Origin: CAISIP01 sp039934375
GTDB taxonomy: Bacteria > Pseudomonadota > Gammaproteobacteria > Burkholderiales > Burkholderiaceae_C
Direction of reading: 5' to 3'
DNA length: 11,443 bases
Assembly: GCA_039934375.1 (NCBI GenBank)
Contig: JBDTMH010000138.1
Coordinates: 1 to 11,443 of the forward strand
Shown: piece after piece, positions 1 through 6,261 of the stretch
Position numbering within the stretch: position 1 is the stretch's first letter
How the letters are laid out: each line of letters opens with the position of its first letter
Notes under the pieces: model-generated
Seen by the model: only the letters and a program-made list of their open reading frames with translations
Databases searched by the model: none
What the model was told of the DNA's origin: nothing
Position numbers and translations under genes: made by a program

Positions 1-109
1 CGATCATCTCGCCGAGGCTGGCATTCTTGCCACCCACCGACTCGACGTCGCCCATTCTCAGGTTCTCAAACGGTACGACCAGGGCGGTCGGTCCAAAAAG
101 TGCAGACAT
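1..109 (-). CDS. ppsA: Phosphoenolpyruvate synthase, N-terminal fragment (cut by window edge)
   Basis: Only the first 36 codons are present; the rest lies left of base 1. The translation begins MSALFGPTALVVPFENLRMG and continues DVESVGGKNASLGEMI. The VGGKNASLGEM stretch is the start of the pyruvate/phosphate-dikinase ATP-binding domain of PEP synthase. The enzyme makes phosphoenolpyruvate from pyruvate and ATP, giving AMP and phosphate, for gluconeogenesis in the cytoplasm. The ATG at 109-107 has GGAG (120-117) seven nucleotides upstream, which supports this start. The gene diverges from ppsR, which encodes its dedicated regulator, and this arrangement strongly supports the name. The catalytic His and C-terminal domains cannot be checked here. 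Confidence 0.9.
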   Translation of the reverse strand, partial: MSALFGPTALVVPFENLRMGDVESVGGKNASLGEMI

Positions 110-266
110 GGGGAAACTCCGGAGGTTGTGAAAATCGGTTCCGGCGCAATGGCGGCAGCGATGCCGGATGCGGCCTGGACCATGGCGATGCCCCGGCTTT
201 GTGCTTGTCGGTCTGGGCGGGGATGGGCCATGGGGGACGTGTCTGTCGAGATCGGGAGTTGCAAAC

Positions 267-297
267 ATTGTAGAGTGCAGCATCCGGCCAATGGCAA
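267..297 (-). promoter_or_regulatory. Candidate sigma70 promoter for ppsA
   Basis: Read on the minus strand there is a -35-like TTGCCA (297-292) and a -10-like TACAAT (272-267). Each matches the consensus at five of six positions. The spacer is 19 nt, longer than the ideal 17. Transcription would start near 260 and give ppsA an untranslated leader of about 150 nt. It is inferred from sequence only. Confidence 0.4.
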
Positions 298-338
298 TTG
301 GGCCGACCCCCACCCCTCGCGTCAGGACAACCTGCACC

Positions 339-1160
339 ATGCCCAATCGCACCGTATTTTTCATCTCCGATGGCACCGGCATCACGGCCGAGACTTTCGG
401 TAATGCCATCCTGGCCCAGTTCGAGCTCAAGGCGCGCCATGTACGGCTGCCCTTCATCGACACGGCGGACAAGGCGCACCAGACGCTGCGCCAGATCAAC
501 CACACCGCCATGCTCGACGGCAACAAGCCGATCGTGTTCACCACGCTGGTCAACATGGAGATCCTGCAAATCCTGCAGCAGGGATGCCAGGGCATGCTGC
601 TGGACATGTTCGGCACCTTCGTGCATCCGCTGGAAAAGGAGCTGCAACTCAGGTCCAGCCATCGGGTCGGTCGCTTCAGCGATGCGAGCAAGAGCAAGGA
701 ATACCAGGACCGCATCGAAGCGATCAATTTCTCGCTGGCGCACGACGACGGGCAATCCAACCGCGATCTGGAGCATTCCGATGTCATTCTGGTGGGCGTG
801 AGCCGCAGCGGCAAGACCCCGACCTCGCTCTACCTGGCCATGCAATACGGGCTGAAAGCCTCGAACTACCCGCTGATACCGGAAGACTTCGAGCGCCAGC
901 AACTGCCACCGGCGCTGCTGCCGCATCGGGCCAAGCTGTTCGGGCTGACGATCACGCCCGAGCGACTCAGCGAAATCCGCCATGAACGACGCCCGAACTC
1001 CCGCTACGCGTCGATCGAGAACTGCCGGATGGAGGTTGCCGAAGGCGAAGCCATGATGCGCCGCAGCGGCATCCGCTGGTTGTCGACGACCACCAAGTCG
1101 ATCGAAGAGATCGCCACGACGATCCTGCAGGACATCCGGCCCGAGCGGCTGAGTTACTGA
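339..1160 (+). CDS. ppsR: PEP synthase regulatory protein (bifunctional kinase/pyrophosphorylase)
   Basis: This is a 273-residue member of the PSRP (DUF299) family. The family inactivates PEP synthase by ADP-dependent phosphorylation of a Thr near the catalytic His, and reactivates it by phosphate-dependent removal that yields pyrophosphate. The protein opens with FFISDGTGITAETFGNAI, the family's conserved N-terminus, and carries the P-loop GVSRSGKT at residues 153-160 followed by PTSLYLA. The length matches the family's usual 270-280 residues. The frame stays open upstream to 168, but homology begins at MPNRT, and AGGA lies 11 nt before this ATG. It diverges from ppsA, so enzyme and regulator share one intergenic region. 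Its stop lies 28 nt from the stop of the convergent DUF336 gene. Confidence 0.95.
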   Translation: MPNRTVFFISDGTGITAETFGNAILAQFELKARHVRLPFIDTADKAHQTLRQINHTAMLDGNKPIVFTTLVNMEILQILQQGCQGMLLDMFGTFVHPLEKELQLRSSHRVGRFSDASKSKEYQDRIEAINFSLAHDDGQSNRDLEHSDVILVGVSRSGKTPTSLYLAMQYGLKASNYPLIPEDFERQQLPPALLPHRAKLFGLTITPERLSEIRHERRPNSRYASIENCRMEVAEGEAMMRRSGIRWLSTTTKSIEEIATTILQDIRPERLSY

Positions 1161-1188
1161 AGTCGCAGAGGCCCAGCGCTTCGAAGTC

Positions 1189-1596
1189 TCAGCCGCCCAG
1201 CGCTGCGATGCCGGCCTTGGCGACCTGGGCGTCCTCCGACGACTTGACGCCACTGACCCCGACGGCTCCGATGCACTGCCCCGCGACCATGATGGGGACT
1301 CCACCTTCGAGCATGCCCTGCAAAAGGGGCGCGCTGAGGAAAGAGGTACGCCCGCCATTGATCAGGTCCTCATAAACCTTGCTCTCGCGCCGGCCCAGCG
1401 CGGCGGTTTGCGCCTTGCTGGTCGAGATGTAACTGGCAGTCGCGGCCGTGCCATCGAGGCGTTGCAGATGCAGCAGATGGCCGCCATCGTCCACAATGGC
1501 GATGCACACCGCCCATTGATTGCGCTGGGCTTCGTCCGCGGCTGCCGCAGCGATGCGCTGCACGTCGGAAAATTCAAGTACAGATTTGGTTTTCAT
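1189..1596 (-). CDS. GlcG/HbpS family (DUF336) small protein
   Basis: This 135-residue protein belongs to the DUF336 family (GlcG, HbpS, PduO C-terminal-like). Visible family signatures are IVDDGGHLLHLQRLDGT at residues 34-50, STSKAQTA at 58-65, GGVPIM at 98-103 and the GAVGVSGV turn at 110-117. HbpS binds haem and is secreted in Streptomyces, and GlcG lies in glycolate operons. There is no signal peptide here and no glc or haem gene nearby, so the substrate is unknown. I chose the MKTKS start because family members begin this way. An in-frame ATG seven codons upstream (MQRRTVP) has GGAT just before it and cannot be excluded; neither start has a strong Shine-Dalgarno. The gene converges with ppsR and diverges from yccA. 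The family call is firm, the function is not. Confidence 0.85.
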   Translation of the reverse strand: MKTKSVLEFSDVQRIAAAAADEAQRNQWAVCIAIVDDGGHLLHLQRLDGTAATASYISTSKAQTAALGRRESKVYEDLINGGRTSFLSAPLLQGMLEGGVPIMVAGQCIGAVGVSGVKSSEDAQVAKAGIAALGG

Positions 1597-1623
1597 GGGA
1601 ACGGTTCGTCGTTGCATTGGATC

Positions 1624-1639
1624 CGGGCCGGCCGGCCCG
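1624..1639. repeat. 16-bp perfect GC-only palindrome
   Basis: CGGGCCGGCCGGCCCG reads identically on both strands. It lies 28 nt upstream of the preferred start of the DUF336 gene. Transcribed from either strand it could fold into a GC-rich hairpin, but there is no T-run for termination. It may affect translation or simply reflect high GC. Confidence 0.45.
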
Positions 1640-1752
1640 AAACCCTCAAGCATAACGCCGAAGCGGACGGGCCCGACGCGGCACTTGTGATTGCCGGATA
1701 ACCGCTTGCCGACTGGGCAAATGGCGCGAAAGCGGGTCTGCCACTTGAACTA

Positions 1753-1761
1753 ACCTAGAAT
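1753..1761 (+). promoter_or_regulatory. Candidate -10 element of the yccA promoter
   Basis: ACCTAGAAT contains a TAGAAT hexamer (1756-1761), five of six matches to the -10 consensus, and would start transcription about 36 nt before the yccA ATG. No good -35 lies at 16-18 nt; the nearby TTGAAC (1745-1750) is only 5 nt away and cannot pair with it. The same 9-mer occurs upstream of surE. Confidence 0.3.
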
Positions 1762-1803
1762 GAACGCATCTACCAGGACGTGGAAACAACAGGAGCCAAT
1801 GAT

Positions 1804-2505
1804 ATGAACGACCGCATTCAGACCCTCGACTCGCGCGCAGGTTATGGCCAGGGCGTATCTGAGCAACAACGCAACAAGGTATTGCGCAACACTTACTGGC
1901 TGCTGGCACTCAGCATGTTGCCGACCGTACTGGGCGCATGGATTGGCGTGACGACCGGCATCACGACCGCGCTGGGCGGCGGAATGGGCATGATGGTGTT
2001 CCTGGGAGGCGCTTTCGGATTCATGTTCGCGATCGAGAAAACCAAGAACTCGGCGGCCGGCGTTCCGGTGCTGCTCGCATTCACGTTCTTCATGGGTCTG
2101 ATGCTGTCGCGGCTGATCGCCATGGTGCTGGGTTTCAAGAACGGCTCCGACCTGATCATGATGGCCTTCGGTGGCACGGCCGGCGTATTCTTCGTCATGG
2201 CCAGCCTGGCAACCGTCATCAAGCGCGACCTCAGCAGCCTGGGCAAATGGTTGACCGTCGGTGCAGTCGTGCTGATGGTCGCCGCGATCATCAATGTCTT
2301 CGTGGCCTCCTCGGCCGGCATGATGGCGATTTCGGTGTTGGCTATCGGCATCTTCAGTGCTTTCATCCTGTATGACCTCAAACGCATCATCGACGGCGGT
2401 GAGACCAACTACATCAGCGCCACGCTGGGCCTGTATCTGAGCATGTACAACGTGTTCCAGAGCCTGCTGATCCTGCTGGGCATCGGTGGTGGCAGTAGCG
2501 ACTGA
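1804..2505 (+). CDS. yccA: Bax inhibitor-1 family membrane protein, YccA type
   Basis: This 233-residue polytopic inner-membrane protein has about seven hydrophobic helices, near residues 31-50, 59-77, 86-109, 116-138, 149-167, 172-191 and 207-227. The N-terminal KVLRNTYWLLALS and C-terminal IIDGGETNYISATLGLYLSM closely resemble E. coli YccA, a substrate and modulator of the membrane protease FtsH. D191 sits in the sixth helix, where BI-1 relatives carry an acidic residue linked to ion leak. The start is well fixed: AGGAG at 1791-1795 is 8 nt before the ATG. A GTG at 1780 in the same frame would sit before that ribosome site and is unlikely. The gene appears monocistronic, with an intrinsic terminator directly downstream. 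A role in FtsH control is inferred from the family. Confidence 0.9.
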   Translation: MNDRIQTLDSRAGYGQGVSEQQRNKVLRNTYWLLALSMLPTVLGAWIGVTTGITTALGGGMGMMVFLGGAFGFMFAIEKTKNSAAGVPVLLAFTFFMGLMLSRLIAMVLGFKNGSDLIMMAFGGTAGVFFVMASLATVIKRDLSSLGKWLTVGAVVLMVAAIINVFVASSAGMMAISVLAIGIFSAFILYDLKRIIDGGETNYISATLGLYLSMYNVFQSLLILLGIGGGSSD

Positions 2506-2523
2506 GCATCCAAACCTGTGTCC

Positions 2524-2549
2524 AAAGGCCCCTTGTCGGGGCCTTTTTT
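2524..2549 (+). terminator. Rho-independent terminator of yccA
   Basis: The 9-bp perfect stem AAAGGCCCC / GGGGCCTTT (2524-2532 with 2538-2546) has a 5-nt loop TTGTC, and its T-run continues to 2549. It lies 18 nt past the yccA stop. It is the cleanest intrinsic terminator in the window. Confidence 0.93.
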
Positions 2550-2573
2550 CTGCCTGATCGATGGATGCGCCAC

Positions 2574-2602
2574 TTCAGAAGCGGCACTCAACTGCCGATA
2601 AT
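2574..2602 (+). promoter_or_regulatory. Candidate promoter for the small lipoprotein gene
   Basis: TTCAGA (2574-2579) and GATAAT (2597-2602) are separated by 17 nt, an ideal spacer. The -35 is a four-of-six match and the -10 five of six. Transcription would start near 2609, leaving a leader of about 18 nt before the ATG at 2627. Its position just after the yccA terminator fits an independent transcription unit. Confidence 0.4.
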
Positions 2603-2626
2603 GCAGGCAAGCGCTACTGCCGAACC

Positions 2627-2965
2627 ATGTACCTCCGTTTCATTCCCATTCTCGCCATCACCCTGCTAAGCGCCGGTTGTGACCTCTCCAGCCTGCTGGG
2701 GCCCGATCCGCGCGTGGTCCAGCGCGACGCGGATGGCCGCGCGATTGGCGCCGCATGCCGGCATGCCATGCGCGGCCTGGAGGACTGCTACAAGCTCAAC
2801 GAGCGATCACCCAAGACGGCTATTTTCGACGGCTGGAAAGAGATGGACGGCTACATGCGCGAGAACAAGATCGAAGGCGTTGCGTCCAAGATCGAGGGGC
2901 CGACGAACTCCAGTGAAGTCATGCTGACCGACAGCACCGAAGCCAAGAAGGCCGCCAGCCACTGA
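2627..2965 (+). CDS. Small uncharacterised lipoprotein
   Basis: The precursor is 112 residues. Residues 1-17 form a short lipoprotein signal peptide with a hydrophobic core (FIPILAITLL) ending in the lipobox LSAGC. C18 is the predicted lipidated residue. Asp follows at +2, which in enterobacteria keeps lipoproteins in the inner membrane; whether that rule holds here is not known. The mature part is small and charged, with two cysteines (C44 and C54, CX9C) inside ACRHAMRGLEDCYKLNE that could form a disulfide in the periplasm, then GWKEMDGYMREN. I do not recognise the family. The frame is open back to 2561, but the signal peptide begins at this ATG. No strong ribosome site is visible. It converges with rlmD, with 35 nt between the stops. 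Confidence 0.8.
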   Translation: MYLRFIPILAITLLSAGCDLSSLLGPDPRVVQRDADGRAIGAACRHAMRGLEDCYKLNERSPKTAIFDGWKEMDGYMRENKIEGVASKIEGPTNSSEVMLTDSTEAKKAASH

Positions 2966-3000
2966 CGTGCGCCCGCGGGCGAGCGCCGCAGGCCGCAGCA

Positions 3001-4518
3001 TCAGACGAGCGACAAATCGGCCTGGCGGTCGCGCTCGAACACCGCAATGCTTTCGACATGTGCGGTGTGGGCGAACATATTGACCACTCCCGCGCCGGCG
3101 CAGCGGTAACCCGCCTGCTGTACCAGAACCGCGGCGTCCCTGGCCAACGTGGCCGGGTTGCAACTGACATAGACAATGCGCTCGGGCATGGCCCAATCGA
3201 CCGGCACGTCCGGCATGGTATACAGGTCCACCTCCGCCGGGATGGCTTGTCCGGCCGCGTGCAACTGCGCCTGGTGGGCCTGCGCCAATGACTGGACCAG
3301 TGCGTAGGCACCTTCGCGCGGCGGATCCATCAACCATTTCTGCGCAGCACCATCGGACATCAACATGGCGGCCGTCATCTCGAACAGGTTTCGGGTAACA
3401 AAGTGCAATGGCGCCAGTGCCTGGCCGGTGCCGCGTTGCGCCGCATTGCTGCGCGCGTTGTCCTGGGCCCGCTCCACCAGGGCTTGGCTGCCTTCGACAC
3501 CCAGCACCTGCGCTGCCTGCGTGGCCAGAGGCAATGTGAAATTACCCAGACCGCAGAACCAGTCGATCACCCGCTCGTGCCGCTCGACGGCCAGCAGGCG
3601 CAGTGCGCGAGCGACCAGCACCTGGTTGATATGCGGATTGACCTGGGTGAAATCGGTTGGCCGAAACGGCATGCGGATGCCGAACTCCGGCAACTGGTAG
3701 GCCAGTTGCGGCCCGTCTGCGTCGAGCGGCGCCACGGTCTCCAGGCCAGCGGGCTGCAGCCACCACTGGATCACCCGCTGGCGCCCCGCCGCCGGGCCGC
3801 TGTAGGTTGCTGCGAAAACGCGCAGCAAGGCCCGATCGGATGCCGACAACGCAGCCATATGGCGCAGCACCATGGCCACCACCTGCACCGGACCGTCATC
3901 GCCCACGGCCAGTTCGATCTGTGGACAGGTCTCACGTGCTTGCATGCCCTCGATGAGGCAACGCAAGGGCATCAGCAATGCGCTGACAAACGCTGGCAAT
4001 ACCAGGCATTGCTGCATGTCAGCCACGTAGCCGCTCTTGCGCTCATGAAAACCGACCAGTACCGCGCCTTTCTTGCGCACGTAACGCACCGACAGGCGGG
4101 CTCGGTAGCGATAGCCCCAGGCCGGACCGTGGATCGGCCGCAACACCATGTCGGGCCTGACCTTGCCCAGATGCCAGAGGTTGTCTTCCAGCACCCGCTG
4201 CTTCACCGCGACCTGGGCATCGGCATGCATATGCTGCATCTTGCAGCCGCCGCAGGCACCGTTGTGCAGTCCGAAATGCGGGCACCCGGGCGTGACACGC
4301 TGCGAAGACTGCCGGTGAATCGTCGTCACCACTGCCTTGTCAAAGCTCGACTTCTTGCGCAAGATGTTGACGCTGACGGTCTCGAACGGCAAGGCGCCTT
4401 CGACGAACACCACCTTGCCGTCGCTGCGGTGCGCAATGCCCTGCGCCTCGATATCGAGTGACTCGATGGTCAGCCGGTCATCGGCAAAGTCAGGCGCCAG
4501 GCCTGCAGGTTCTGTCAT
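3001..4518 (-). CDS. rlmD: 23S rRNA (uracil-1939-C5)-methyltransferase RlmD
   Basis: The protein has 505 residues and uses SAM to methylate U1939 of 23S rRNA. In order it shows a TRAM-like RNA-binding region (about 15-70), an Fe-S cluster set C79/C89/C92 (CPHF...GACGGC) plus C171 (MQQC), FTQVNPHIN (290-298), the SAM-binding motif DWFCGLGNFTLP (319-330), DPPR (398-401), and the catalytic Cys C453 in SCNPATLARD. All key residues are present. It is longer than the roughly 430-residue E. coli enzyme, with extra sequence before the catalytic Cys (about 415-445) and around 240-270. The ATG is 12 nt past the upstream exonuclease stop. Its ribosome site GAGGTGG (4532-4526) overlaps that stop codon, which suggests coupled translation. 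It is the last gene of the surE-led run. Confidence 0.95.
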   Translation of the reverse strand: MTEPAGLAPDFADDRLTIESLDIEAQGIAHRSDGKVVFVEGALPFETVSVNILRKKSSFDKAVVTTIHRQSSQRVTPGCPHFGLHNGACGGCKMQHMHADAQVAVKQRVLEDNLWHLGKVRPDMVLRPIHGPAWGYRYRARLSVRYVRKKGAVLVGFHERKSGYVADMQQCLVLPAFVSALLMPLRCLIEGMQARETCPQIELAVGDDGPVQVVAMVLRHMAALSASDRALLRVFAATYSGPAAGRQRVIQWWLQPAGLETVAPLDADGPQLAYQLPEFGIRMPFRPTDFTQVNPHINQVLVARALRLLAVERHERVIDWFCGLGNFTLPLATQAAQVLGVEGSQALVERAQDNARSNAAQRGTGQALAPLHFVTRNLFEMTAAMLMSDGAAQKWLMDPPREGAYALVQSLAQAHQAQLHAAGQAIPAEVDLYTMPDVPVDWAMPERIVYVSCNPATLARDAAVLVQQAGYRCAGAGVVNMFAHTAHVESIAVFERDRQADLSLV

Positions 4519-4530
4519 ACCGCCGCCACC

Positions 4531-5316
4531 TCAGTTCCAGGCCTGCAGGTATTCGCGCCAGTGCGGCTCGGTCTCGGACAGGGCCTCAAGGGTCTGCCGT
4601 ACCGTGCCGATCTCCTGTTCATATTCCTTTTCAAGCAGGCCGCCGCGCATCTTCTGGAAGCGGCAATACACCAGATAGGTGTTCATCACGTCAGTCTCAC
4701 AATAGCGCCGGATGTCCTCGAGCTTGCCGTCCAGGTAAGCCGGGTACACCGCCGAACCGTCCATGCCCAGCTTGCCCGGGAAACCGCACAACTTGGCCAT
4801 CGCGTCCAGCGGCGCATTATTCTTGGGCTGATACATCGCCAGCAGATCCATCAGGTCCAGATGACGCATGTGATAACGGCTGATGTAGTTATTCCACTTG
4901 AATTCGCGGTCGTCTTCGCCCATATCCCAGTACTTGTCGGCGACGACCCCATGCTTGAGCCCGCGGTAATGCAGCACCGGTAGATCGAAACCACCGCCGT
5001 TCCAGCTCACCAATTGCGGGGTGTGCTTTTCCAGCGTGTTGAAGAAGGTCTGGATCACCTTGCCTTCGGACTCGTCGTCCTTGTCGACAAAGGAATGGAT
5101 GCGCAGACCATCGGCATTGCGGAACACCGCGCTGATGACCAGGATCCGCTGCAGATGCAGCGGCATGAAATCGCTCTGCCCCTTCTCTTTGCGCTCCAGG
5201 ACCCAGGCGGCATAGACCTGCGCGTCCGTCGCATCCTCGGGCGCACCGCGCAAGGCGCGCAGACCTGCGACGTCAGGAATCGACTCTATGTCGAAGACCA
5301 ATACGGGCCAGGCCAT
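4531..5316 (-). CDS. Predicted 3'-5' exonuclease, PolB-like (DNA_pol_B_exo2)
   Basis: This 261-residue stand-alone exonuclease domain resembles the proofreading domain of family-B DNA polymerases (Pfam DNA_pol_B_exo2). The DEDDy pattern is complete. Exo I is FDIES with D9 and E11. Exo II is SWNGGGFDLPVL with D111. Exo III is YCETD, a YX3D motif with D209. H152-D154 (HLDLMD) precedes it. By family it should remove nucleotides from 3' ends of DNA or RNA using two metal ions, but its natural substrate is not known. There is no polymerase domain. It starts 13 nt after the nlpD stop and ends 12 nt before rlmD, so it is very likely co-transcribed. Its ribosome site is weak, which also fits coupling. 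Confidence 0.88.
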   Translation of the reverse strand: MAWPVLVFDIESIPDVAGLRALRGAPEDATDAQVYAAWVLERKEKGQSDFMPLHLQRILVISAVFRNADGLRIHSFVDKDDESEGKVIQTFFNTLEKHTPQLVSWNGGGFDLPVLHYRGLKHGVVADKYWDMGEDDREFKWNNYISRYHMRHLDLMDLLAMYQPKNNAPLDAMAKLCGFPGKLGMDGSAVYPAYLDGKLEDIRRYCETDVMNTYLVYCRFQKMRGGLLEKEYEQEIGTVRQTLEALSETEPHWREYLQAWN

Positions 5317-5329
5317 GCAGCAGCCCGAC

Positions 5330-6250
5330 TCAGCGCGCCGGCAGGTACTTCACCGGATCGACCGGCTTGCCCTGGCGGCGAACTTCGAAATGCAGCTTGG
5401 TGCGATCCGAATCGCTGTTGCCCATCTCGGCAATCTTCTGCCCCTTGCGCACGGTCTGGTCTTCCTTGACCAGCAGTGTCTGGTTATGGGCGTATGCCGT
5501 CAGATAGGTATTGTTGTGCTTGAGGATGATCAGGTTGCCGTAGCCGCGCAGGCCCGAGCCCACGTAGACCACCCGCCCATCGGCTGCAGCCAGCACCGGG
5601 TCACCCAGCGCACCGCCAATGTCCAGCCCCTTGTTTTTGACTTCGTCGAAGCCGGCAAGCACCGCACCGGAAGCCGGCCAGATCAGGGCCACGTCATCCT
5701 CGGCCGGCGCAGCCGCGCTGCCACCTTGCGCCGGCGGCACGGGTGTGGCAATGACCGATGACGGCGCCACAGCCGTGGTCGTCACCGACGAGCCCTGTAC
5801 CGGCGTCGCCGTGGCGGCTGCCGCGCTGCTGGAGGACGCAGGGGCCGGCGCAGGCTTGGAGCCGACGATCACCGTCGCCGGCGGAACGGCAGCGGCTACC
5901 GTGCCAGGCGCCGGCGGTACCACCCGCAGCACCTGCCCGACCTCGATCAGGTTCGGGTTGACCAGGCCGTTCCAGCGCGCGATGTCACGCCAGCTCTGCC
6001 CGGTCTCCAGGCCGATGCGGGTCATCGTGTCGCCCGGTTTGACGGTGTAATAGCCGGCCTTGCCAGCGTTCTCGAAACCCGGCGGCTGCGCCGTAGCGGG
6101 AGCCACCGCCACGCCAGCTTGCCCGACGGCTACCGGTGTACGCTCCTCAATCGGGGCCCGGTTGACTACCTTGGAGCCGCATGCAGCCAACACAGCCGTC
6201 AACCCCAGTACCACCACCAGCCTGAGTGCCCGGTCTTTGAATCCCATCAT
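5330..6250 (-). CDS. nlpD: LysM/M23-type lipoprotein, cell-division amidase activator NlpD
   Basis: The precursor is 306 residues. A lipoprotein signal peptide ends in the lipobox LAAC with C24 lipidated. A LysM peptidoglycan-binding domain follows (about 66-112, YYTVKPGDTMTRIG...VGQVLRV). A long Ala/Pro/Ser/Thr-rich linker (113-185) leads to a C-terminal M23 (LytM) domain (about 188-303). The M23 zinc site is degenerate: N206 stands where the first His of HxGxD should be, and K285 replaces the first His of HxH, while D210, H255 and H287 remain. E. coli NlpD is altered at the same places and activates the amidase AmiC instead of cutting peptidoglycan. GGGAAGG lies just before a double ATG; I chose the first. 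The gene begins 11 nt after the pcm stop. No rpoS follows. Confidence 0.92.
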   Translation of the reverse strand: MMGFKDRALRLVVVLGLTAVLAACGSKVVNRAPIEERTPVAVGQAGVAVAPATAQPPGFENAGKAGYYTVKPGDTMTRIGLETGQSWRDIARWNGLVNPNLIEVGQVLRVVPPAPGTVAAAVPPATVIVGSKPAPAPASSSSAAAATATPVQGSSVTTTAVAPSSVIATPVPPAQGGSAAAPAEDDVALIWPASGAVLAGFDEVKNKGLDIGGALGDPVLAAADGRVVYVGSGLRGYGNLIILKHNNTYLTAYAHNQTLLVKEDQTVRKGQKIAEMGNSDSDRTKLHFEVRRQGKPVDPVKYLPAR

Positions 6251-6261
6251 TCGCCTTCCCT

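Noticed and set aside
1171..1204. Direct repeat GCCCAGCGCT (1171-1180 and 1195-1204) at the ppsR/DUF336 junction
   Set aside because: There are two 10-nt copies only, one inside coding sequence, with no array or hairpin with T-run. It is probably chance in GC-rich DNA.
66..1358. 430-codon open frame on the minus strand, antisense to ppsR
   Set aside because: It overlaps ppsR, whose protein is clearly conserved, and crosses the ppsA start and the end of the DUF336 gene. The translation is Arg/Gly/Ala-rich with no known motif, as expected for a GC-rich shadow frame.
1745..1761. TTGAAC and TAGAAT as a promoter for yccA
   Set aside because: The two hexamers are only 5 nt apart, which RNA polymerase cannot use as a -35/-10 pair. 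Only the -10-like element was kept, at low confidence.
2970..2981. 12-bp palindrome CGCCCGCGGGCG between the lipoprotein and rlmD stops, as a bidirectional terminator
   Set aside because: It has no loop and no T-run on either strand, so it does not look like an intrinsic terminator.
3403..4461. 352-codon open frame on the plus strand inside rlmD
   Set aside because: It lies fully antisense to rlmD, whose Fe-S, SAM and catalytic motifs are intact. The His/Gln/Arg-rich translation has no recognisable domain.
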